From positions 42,591 to 90,571 of the forward strand of contig JAQGDQ010000490.1 in assembly GCA_030141605.1 (NCBI GenBank): 47,981 nt of DNA, written 5' to 3'. The stretch comes from Tubiluchus corallicola. Its lineage: Eukaryota > Priapulida > Priapulimorpha > Priapulimorphida > Tubiluchidae. This document shows, piece after piece, positions 1-10,261 of this stretch (the first letter of the stretch is position 1; the number at the start of each line of letters is the position of its first letter). A model generated the notes under the pieces. The model made no database searches. It was not told where the DNA came from and saw only the letters and a list, made by a program, of their open reading frames with translations. Made by a program: the position numbers and the translations under genes.

Positions 1-141
1 ATGGGATTCTTAATACAAAAATGTTTCTTTTCGTTAAATTACAGCAAAATCTACGGTCGTTGTGTCCCGAATGGTGTTAAGATCGATTTCTATGTAGCAA
101 AATGAAAAACAAAGAAAAATAAATAAATAAAAAACGCTGAT

Positions 142-295
142 TTATGCTTCCGGTCTCATGTAGACATGTCCAAAATCACGGGTAAAACGAATGCAGTAAA
201 TACTAAGCCAATCTACGTCAAATACTGAGGTATTAGGTGGTAAAAAGATGGTAACCACGTTGTTTCCGGTGTAACGCGGTAATCTCCGATAGCCG
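142..295 (-). CDS. DM13 gene last exon: end of DM13 domain 2 and stop
   Basis: Acceptor TTTTTTCTTTCAG|CGGCTA. It reads [20 protein letters not shown], then [11 protein letters not shown] and [10 protein letters not shown]-stop, a clean DM13 C-terminal half. The first base completes a codon whose two other bases must come from an exon I could not locate. Confidence 0.8.
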
Positions 296-3200
296 CTGAA
301 AGAAAAACAGTTTTCAGTTATGATTTTCAAACATAAACATAAATAAACAAATTTGTAACTTGCAGGAACAGAAATGTTGGCTTCCAAGCGGCAAGTAGGA
401 AATAATTAACAATTGTCAAGCAGGTAGATGAACAGGTAGGTAGGTGGGTAGGTAGATAGGTAGGTAGGTAGGTAGGTAGGTAGGTAGGTAGGTAGGTAGG
501 TAGGTAGATAGATAGGTAGGTAGGTAGGTAGATAGATAGGTAGACATGTAGATTGATAGGTAAGTAGGTAGGTAGGTTGATAGGTAGGCAGGTAGGCAGA
601 TAGGTAAGTAGCTCGGAAGATAGGAGGTAGATAGATAGATAGGTAGGCAGGTAACTAGACAGGTAGGTAGCTAGGCAGGCAGACGGTAGGTAGGTAGATA
701 GACAGGTAGGTAGGTAGGTAGGTAGGTAGGTAGGTAGGTAGGTAGATAGATAGGCAGGCAGGTAGGTAGGTAGGTAGGTAGGTAGGTAGGTAGGTAGGTA
801 GGTAGGTAGGTAGGTAAGTAGGTAGGTAGGCAGGTAGGCAGGTAGGCAGATAGGTAGGTAGGTAGGTAGATAGATAGGCAGACATGTAGATTGATAGGTA
901 AGTAGGTAGGTAGGTTGATAGGTAGGTAGGTAGGCAGATAGGTAAGTAGGTCGGAAGATAGGAGGTAGATAGATAGATAGGTAGGCAGGTAACTAGACAG
1001 GTAGGTAGCTAGGCAGGCAGACGGTAGGTAGGTAGATAGACAGGTAGGTAGGTAGGTAGGTAGGTAGGTAGGTAGGTAGGTAGATAGATAGGCAGGCAGG
1101 TAGGTAGGTAGGTAGGTAGGTAGGTAGGTAGGTAAGTAGGTAGGTAGGCAGGTAGGCAGGTAGGCAGATAGGTAGGTAGGTAGGTAGATAGATAGGCAGA
1201 CATGTAGATTGATAGGTAAGTAGGTAGGTAGGTTGATAGGTAGGTAGGTAGGCAGATAGGTAAGTAGGTCGGAAGATAGGAGGTAGATAGATAGATAGGT
1301 AGGCAGGTAACTAGACAGGTAGGTAGCTAGGCAGGCAGACAGATAGGTAGGTAGATAGACAGGTAGGTAGGTAGGTAGGTAGGTAGGTAGGTAAGTAGAT
1401 AGATAGGCAGGTAGGTAGGTAGGTAGGTAGGTAGGTAGGTAAGTAGGTAGGTAGGTAGGTAGGTAGGTAGGTAGGTAGGTAGGTAGGTAGGTAGGTAGGT
1501 AGGTAGGCAGGTAGGCATGTAGATAGGTAGGCAGGTAGATGAGTAGTTAGGTAAATAGGCAAGCTCGCATGTAACAAAATAGGTGCAGATAGACAAGTAT
1601 GTTGGCAACAAGATGTTAGGTAGTCAGGCAGGCTAGCTGGTCGGTTGGTTAGTTAGTTGGTGATTGGTTTGGTTTGGTCTATTTTGTCTGGCTGTCGGTT
1701 AGTTGGTTGGTTGACTGTTTAACTGGTTTGTTGCCTGGTTGGTTAGCTACTTGATGGATTGGTTTGGTTTAGTCTGGCTTGACTGGTTGTCGGTTAGTTG
1801 ATTGGTTGGTTGGTTGGTTTATTTATTTGGTTGGTTGGTTGGCTGGTTTTCTGGTTGGTTGATTAATTTGTTGTTTGGATGATGACCTTGTTAGTTTTGC
1901 AGCATGGTAGCACAAATTCACTTAATTTAAAAGTTACACAATCAGAGACGCAGATAATTAGCAAACAATCACCAAGCAGACAATCAGTCATCTACTCAAG
2001 TAACCAAGTAAGCAAGCGGTCATCTAATCAAGCAACCAAGCAAGCAAGAAGTCATCTAATCAACCAACCAAGCAGACAACCAGTCATCTTATCAAGCAAC
2101 CAAGTAAGCAAACAATTTTAGAAAAAACACTAAAAATATGAGGTCATTAGTGAATAGCAAAAAATGTTTGAATCATAGAGCAATCATAACCTTCATCTTG
2201 TGATAACCAGTCAAGTCGATTCATGTTTTTTTTTCTAATTTTCATAGACTACAAACTTCAATTTACATAAAATCTATAAATCTTTAGGCCTACTTACTAA
2301 TTTGTGGGGCGGTCGTATGCACATTTCAACTCTTCAACTGTTCCAGTGGAGATGCCGTTTCTGACCTCAGAATGTATTTCATTGTTTGTGTATCCGTTGC
2401 CAACAATGAACCAAGTAACTAAATTAAGAGCAAGTAAACCTCCTCTCACAAAAGTGCCAATATTGCCGAATTGTAACTGTGGATTTCGATTTGAGTCTGT
2501 TGAACACTTTTTGTTGCACTACCCATTGTATCAACAAACTAGGGTTGTTATATTTGATAAATTAAATGAAATACTTCTGCCCGAAAACCTTAATATAGCT
2601 GCTTTAGGAACTAACGATCTGTTGAAGTTGTTATTATTCGGAAAAGATGAATTTAACTATGTTGCTAACTGTAAAATATTCCAACGCATACATGACTTTA
2701 TATTACGTACTAAACGCTTCCAGTAGTTTCTATCTGATATGAAATGCATCGGTCTTAAATATTCGTACATTAATGTTTTCTATGTAAAATAGCAAATATA
2801 GAAAGCAGGGTGATTTTTCGTATCCTTTAGGGGATATTTGGTTTCATCACTAAACACTTTTTGGCTTTAGTTCCTGTAACTGCAATATGCATAACGACAC
2901 TTGTTTATTGGAAGGTGCTGCCCTCTACGAGCAATGTGGAGAGGAAAGGACTGGAGGAGAACAATGTTGTTTGCGTTCTTATTCACAGCAATGTTTTTTA
3001 TCGTTTTTGTGTTATAGTTAACAACAGCATTTAGTTATTACCAAATTTCTACCTTGAGAAACTTTAAACTTTACAGGCTTTAGTTCCTGTAACTGCAATA
3101 TGCATAACGACACTTGTTTATTGGAAGGTGCTGCCCTCTACGAGCAATGTGGAGAGGAAAGGACTGGAGGAGAACAATGTTGTTTGCATTCTTACTCACA

Positions 3201-6200
3201 GCAATGTTTTTTATCGTTTTTGTGTTATAGTTAACAACAGCATTTAGTTATTACCAAATTTCTACCTTGAGAAACTTTAAACTTTACAGGCTTTAGTTCC
3301 TGTAACTGCAATATGCATAACGACACTTGTTTATTGGAAGGTGCTGCCCTCTACGAGCAATGTGGAGAGGAAAGGACTGGAGGAGAACAATGTTGTTTGC
3401 GTTCTTATTCACAGCAATGTTTTTATCGTTTTTGTGTTATAGTTAACAACAACATTTAGTTATTACCAAATTTCTACCTTGAGAAACTTTAAATCTTGAA
3501 TAAGAGCCAACGATGTAAGATACATGAATTTAAATAATTTAATTAAGTTTACGATCTGTGAAATTTGTAAAAATATTTGACCAATAGGTTGTCTTCTTAT
3601 TTATTAAGCTTCTGTTTATCATTCTATTTATTTTTCCTACTTGTTAAAGTTCTCTTTATTATTCTCTTTAGAATAAACGACTTTGGAACATGAATCAAAT
3701 AGTGAAGGCTTTCTGTGCATAAAAGTTCCTTAGCATCAAACGGTTCTATCCGGTCATTGTACACCTTCTGTTTAAGGGAAAACCGGATGCTTGTGTAAAC
3801 ATTAGTTCAGTATAAAAGATGCTCTAAAACATTGAAAACTACAATAACGTTTTTGGAATCAAAGCTTGGATTAATTAATAATTACCTCGGATACTCAAAT
3901 TTCGTTAAACTTTCAAAGCTACGTGCAGCTCAGTGAATCTATTAACATTGGCAGTGGTGCCTTTTTGTCACGTGCTCGGCGCCGACAAATAGAAGGCGGC
4001 ACCGTGGTAAGCATGACAATGAATTGCAGTATTAGTTTCTGACGTCATATGACGTTGAGCCCATTTTCGTGACATCACCCGTTTAAGCAGTAACACTTAC
4101 GCAAACATGCTTGACGCGCAAGGGAAGATGTCTGCTATTGCACAAACTGTGGTTAGTTTCTGACGTAAGTTTATGATTTGGAAGTGGTGCTGACAATCCA
4201 CTGGCGTAGCAGTGTCTAGTTTTTTTACTGGATTACTGCTGCGTTTACCTGTCTGAAGGCAGATTTCTTTTATTTTAGAATTCTGCCTGCCCAATGTCTA
4301 CAATAGACGTGACGGGCGCACGATGATGATGATGATGACGACGATAATGACGTAAACAATAGCTGTGTTCGGCTGCCGTTAATTAACTTTCTAAGCAAAT
4401 TATTCAGATATAAGAAACAATTGCTAATTTTTATAGGCAAGAAAATGTATTTTTGGATCGTAAATTAAAATGAGACTGAGTCTAAACAATCGTCCGGTCT
4501 TCCTTTAAGAGAATTCTATAGTCCAGAGTATTTGGTCCCATTTTCTATTGAAAGCAAATCTCTATCAGCGCTTCATTTTCTGTGGTAAAGACCATGATGT
4601 AAGTTGGTTGATTTCTTTGTTGTGTTGCTGCCATCTGTTGAGTGTTTTATGAGTCAACGCAGCTGTGTTCCAGTTTATAATTATAGCTGTCACTGTCATA
4701 GCATTTAAATTTTTAACATGCAAAATTTTTTTAGCCAGAATTTAAGAACCATGGAAACTATAAACATGTATTTCACGTAGTCAAAAGTCAAAGCAGTATA
4801 ATATCAAGTTGTGAAGTTTCCACTCTGTTAGTTTAAACACAATTTATTATAGGATTGGATCAGACAGTTTGAACAACATGATTTAGGATCCTCACCACAA
4901 CAGACTTTATACACTATTTACAAAACATTTACAGTAAGAATCGAGTATAACTTCACAAGCTGACAAGTTTTACTACAAGATTACATTAGACATTAGTAAC
5001 ATTTACAGTAAGAATAGACTATAACTACACAAGCTGACAAGTTTTACTACAAGATTACATTAGGCATTAGTAGAAGATGACGGAAAGAAAATATTAATGT
5101 ACGATTATTTAAGACTGATGTATTTTATATCAGATAGAAACTACTGGAAGCGTTTAGTACCTAATATAAAGTCATGTATGCATTGGAATATTTTACAGTT
5201 AGCAACATAGTTAAATTCATCTTTTCCGAATAATAACAACTTCAACAGATCATTAGTTCCTAAGGCAGCTATATTAAGGTTTTCAGGCGGAAGCATTGCA
5301 TTTAGTTTATCAAACATAACAACCCTAGTTTGTTGATACAATGGGCAGTGCAACAAAAAGTGTTCAACAGACTCAAATCGAAATCCACAGTTACAATTCA
5401 GCAATACTGGATGACCGTTATTATCTTTACAGCCTTTAGAGAAAAGGTCATAGTTTAGCTGAGAAAATCCGATTCTCATGCGCGTAAGATGCACTGAAAT
5501 TGGAGGTTTACCAAATGAAAATGTTTCTTACGCAATGAAAAACTTAAATGATATTTGAGCTCTTGTTTGAAGTGTGAAATGGATGTAATTTCACGAATGT
5601 TCTGTGATAAGTTGTTCCACATGTTAATGGTCGATTTATCATGCTGTGAAATTTTCACTTTGTAGGCCAGTTACTTCTATAGTCTAAAATTCGGCATATT
5701 TTTCTGCGCCACCCGGTATAAACATAGTGTCAACGTTTAACGTAATTAATAAATAAGTCACTTACAAGGACCTCTTCCGCTGTAAAACAAATTTTCTACT
5801 GTAATCGTCCTATGATCTTCGATGGTAATGGCGTCGCTGAAAACTTGCTGCGTTCCCTCAAATCGCTGTCCCGCCAATGGCGTGGGAACGGGCGTCGTGA
5901 CGTCATCAAAAATCACGTGACCAAGATTCGAGTTAGCATCCTGCAAGGAGGAATAATAATTCAAAGTATTAACAGTTGACGAAGACGAGTGATTAGCGCT
6001 TATGCTTGTGGGGTGATTTAAAGGAAGACAGGGTAATTTTTCATATACTTCCCCACTTTCCAGATAAAGCCAGATAAAAAGTACACCTTTTAACACAATT
6101 AATACCGCAAAAGCGTTTCTGATAATTAAATAATAGATTAAAAACTTAATTAACGGTGAGCTGCCAAGCGATATAACTTTGAGTGGCAAGATCTTTGGTA

Positions 6201-9200
6201 TTTACATTACAATTTCCTTTTTTCCCTTAAAGGAAGACGGTATGATTGTTAATACATTACCCTCGTTTCAAGTTCGATAAAAAGTATACATTTTAACACA
6301 TTTAATACTGCAAAAGCGTTTCTGGTAATTAAATAATAGATTAAAAACTTAATTAACGACGGGCGAGCCCAACTACTGATGATATCACAAACTAACATAA
6401 TTTTCAACAACAAAAATATTCCGCGCACGTGTTGCACGTGCTTGCAAAAGAGAAAATTGAAGTACAATGCAACTGTAAGATATTGAGTGTGTTGTACTAA
6501 AACTCGTCAAGTTTCAAGATAAAAATTCAAATTTAAAATTTACTGCTGTGCTAGTCATGAAATTTCCAAACGTGTGCAGTACCTCACAAACTTACGCATC
6601 TGAAATGAAAGGTGCAACACCTGTTTTTGATGAATGAGTTTCCGAAATGCAGGCGCTAGTGACCGTCTAACTAGCGAATGGCGAAATGCACGTAACGGCG
6701 AAGAACTAGTGGCGCGAATGCAAAATTGTGTTTGTGTATTAATAATTCTTTTACGTAAGTCATTCTGGAAAGAATACTATGTTTTCTTTCGTTGTTTTAT
6801 AGTGTAAAGTGTTTAGAGCTATAGTTTAAATTTGAATATGGCTTTCCTTAACCACTGTACCAACGTGCATACAAGCATTTCCTATGAAGATTAGTTGAAA
6901 TAAACAATTTAAGTAATTTGCAGTACGTAAATCATTTCTGAACAAACCAACTCTTTGAAGTACAAAACTTTTCTACCAAAAGTAGGTAACTCAGTTATCT
7001 AGGCCAGTGCCCCGTACACAAAAAAGAATCATTATAGATAGAGAGCTTTGATTGTATCTAAAGGGTATCTAAATTGTATTTCAGTGTCAAATTTTGGAAG
7101 ATTTGTCAGATCATCATTGTCATCTTTATCGCCGTCATTGTCACAATATCTCGTCAGAAGTATCATCAATAGAGCTTCACCACCATCATCATCAAAATAA
7201 TTGTCATCGTCATCAACGTCATCATCATCGTTGTCGTCGTCGTCGTCGATGTCATCATCATCATCATCATCGTTGTCGTCACCGCCATCGTCATTGTCAT
7301 CATCGCTATAGTCATCATCATCCTCATCGTCGTCGTCATTGTCATCATCGCTATAGTCATCATCATCATTATCTTCAGGAACAGGAGAATCATTATCATC
7401 ATTGTCTTAGTCGTCATCATCGCCATAACCACCATAATCACTTATAGATTTGCTGAGAGAAAAGTAGAAGAATATATTTTCAACAGTGATAAGCAGCAAG
7501 TTCTAATGAGTTTGAGTGGATGTTGTTGATGGCGACAGTGATAGTGTTGATTTTACCTCTGATTGGTCATCAGTGCACCAAACAGCGAACCACTTGATAT
7601 CCTCTAATTCTTCACTGACCACTAATTCTCCACGTGCATTACTTTGTTGTCCGAGCAAGTCATCTCTGCGCAAATAAACATGTTATTATTTCTGTCATTT
7701 CCATTTGTTTTGTTGTAGTTTTTTTGGTTGCTTGTTTTGTTTTAGCTTTATTCTGTTTTGTTTTGTTTTTGCTTTGTTTTGTTTTGTTTTGTTTTGTTTT
7801 GTTTTGTTTTGTTTTGTTTTGTTTTGTTTTGTTTTGTTTTGTTTTGTTTTGTTTTGTTTTGTTTTGGTTTGGTTTGGTTTGGTTTGGTTTGGTTTGGTTT
7901 GGTTTGGTTTGGTTTGGTTTGGTTTGGTTTTGTTCTGTTTTGCTCTGCTCTGCTCTGCTCTGCTCTGCTCTGCTCTGCTCTGCTCTGCTCTGCTCTGCTC
8001 TGCTCTGCTCTGCTCTGCTCTGCTCTGCTCTTCTCTGCTCTGGTCTGCTCTGCTCTGCTCTGCTCTGTTCTACTCTACTCTACTCTACCCTACCCTACCC
8101 TACCCTACCCTACCCTACCCTACCCTACCCTACCCTACCCTACTCTACTCTACCCTACCCTACCCTACCCTACCCTACCCTACCCTACCCTACCCTACTC
8201 TACCCTACCCTACCCTACCCTACCCTACCCTACCTACCCTACCCTACCCTACCCTACCCTACTCTACCCTCCTCTACTCTACTCTCTCTACCACTCTACT
8301 CCTACTCTACTCTACTCTACTCTACTCCTCTACTCTACTCCTCTACTCTACTCTCTCTCTACTCTACTCTACTCTACTCTACTCTACTCTACTCTACTCT
8401 ACTCTACTCTACTCTACTCTACTCTACTCTACTCTACTCTACTCTACTCTATTCTACTCTACTCCACTCCACTCCACTCCACTCCACTCTACTCTACTCT
8501 ACTCTACTCTACTCTACTCTACTCTACTATGGATTATGAATGAATCTGATTTATTTGTTTTGCAGGTTTTTTTATAGGTGGTCAACAAAACTTAGTGTCG
8601 TAATAAATGGTGGTTTACAGGCACTAAATTCACTTTCTCAAGCCTTACCCTCCTTGCGCCGTACTTGTACCGGGAGAACTAAGATTTGGCTCCCCCTCTT
8701 CAGTACCAACAATAAACACAATTTCTGAAAAAATAAAAACCAGTTATGACAAAAAATGTTGTCAGTTTAAGCTTAAGATGGAGTAAAACTATATCTTGGC
8801 AATTTTAATATTTTGTTCAGCTCAATTATCTTACAGCAAATTGTTCTGTAGCAACCTATTAAAGAAAGAAAGGATGATTTTATACTATCTGATGTACTGA
8901 TATGCTGAAGTAAAACTCCATTATCATGTACAGTAAAACGTACAGCATGTACTTTAACACCAGTAATACAGCAAAAGTGTTTCTGATAATTAAATAATAG
9001 ATTAAAGTCTTAATTAACGGCGGGCGAGCTCAACTATTGATGCATCACAAACGAACATAGAATGAGAACGAGATAGAAACTATGGGAATCGTCTGGCGCA
9101 AAATGTAAAGTCCTGTTCACACACCTTTGGAGTTATTGTACAATTCTACAATACACAACACAATTAAAGTATTCTTTTCTTAAATTTACCATCTCGTTAT

Positions 9201-10230
9201 GCACAACATGCTGCACCTAAACCTACTATTAAAAATTGTTTGTCTGTAACATTTTCGAATTCCCAGCAACAAAAATAACAACAACAAACTATATAAAATA
9301 TATTAGATATTATATTATGTTATATTATATTGTATTGTATTGTATTGTGTTGTGTTGTGTTGTACTGTATTGTATTGTATTGTATTGTATTGTATTGTAT
9401 TGTATTGTATTGTATTGTATTGTATTGTATTGTATTGTATTGTATTGCATTGCATTGCATTGCATTGCATTGCATTGCATTGCATTGCATTGCATTGCAT
9501 TGCATTGCATTGCATTGCATTGCATTGCATTGCATTGCATTATATTATGTCATATCATATCATATCATATCATATCATATCATATCATATCATATCATAT
9601 CATATCATATCATATCATATCATATCATATTAGATATTACATTTACAATGCGTTTCATACGATTTTCTTATTCTGAAGTCAAAAAACACGAGCAACAAAA
9701 TTGTATTTTACATCTTATTCAATACCTACCACGACAATCAGAATTTCCAGGAAAATTAAACTGATTCAACCAGAGAGTGTTTTTGGCAGCAGCATACAAG
9801 GTACCAGACACGCCTTTCTCTGATGACAGTTCTCCTATACGCTGTCCGTATTGTTTTCCATTGAGGAAAGCATCGTCTACAAAACAGAAATTAAAATGTA
9901 TTAATTAAGAGCTTAATTAATTGAATAAGTCCAAACGAGAATATATTTTTCGCAAAAACGCGCAGTCTGTTCCTAAACATGTCAGCTGGTATCGTTTTTC
10001 TGCTGTTTCTCAATGTCTTACTCTGGACATTCCTAGTATGCAGTTTGTAAATCTGGTTTTTCCCCGGACTTCTTATCTGTGGTGTTTTTTACTAGAAAAT
10101 TGATTTCCTAAAAGCACACTTAGCTCACAAAGAACGTCTACACTTACATTCTACTAATAGCATATAGGTGATGGCGATGACGACGACAATGAATATGATG
10201 ATGATGATGACGATGATAATGGTAACGACG

Positions 10231-10261
<31 letters not shown>

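Noticed and set aside
373-421. Possible missing DM13 exon on the minus strand reading [14 protein letters not shown], with a GC donor (CCT|GCAAGT)
   Set aside because: The reading phase would fit the last exon and the motif is loosely DM13-like, but there is no acceptor AG upstream in the CCTA repeat and the intron would be only about 70 bp.
655-1611. Tyr-Leu-Pro-Thr-rich minus-strand reading frames
   Set aside because: Direct translation of (TAGG)n; no start context, domain or unique sequence.
5700-5730. [15 protein letters not shown] frame just downstream of DM13 exon 5
   Set aside because: No acceptor AG between the exon 5 donor and this frame, and it ends in a stop; more likely flanking repeat sequence.
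8086-8270. Interstitial telomere repeat
   Set aside because: The unit is GGGTA (5 bp), not GGGTTA or the arthropod GGTTA; it arises from a neighbouring pentamer block by point change.
7634-8577. Plus-strand frames of 260-300 codons over the pentamer array
   Set aside because: Produced by the 5-bp period; they run antisense to the DM13 gene inside its intron.
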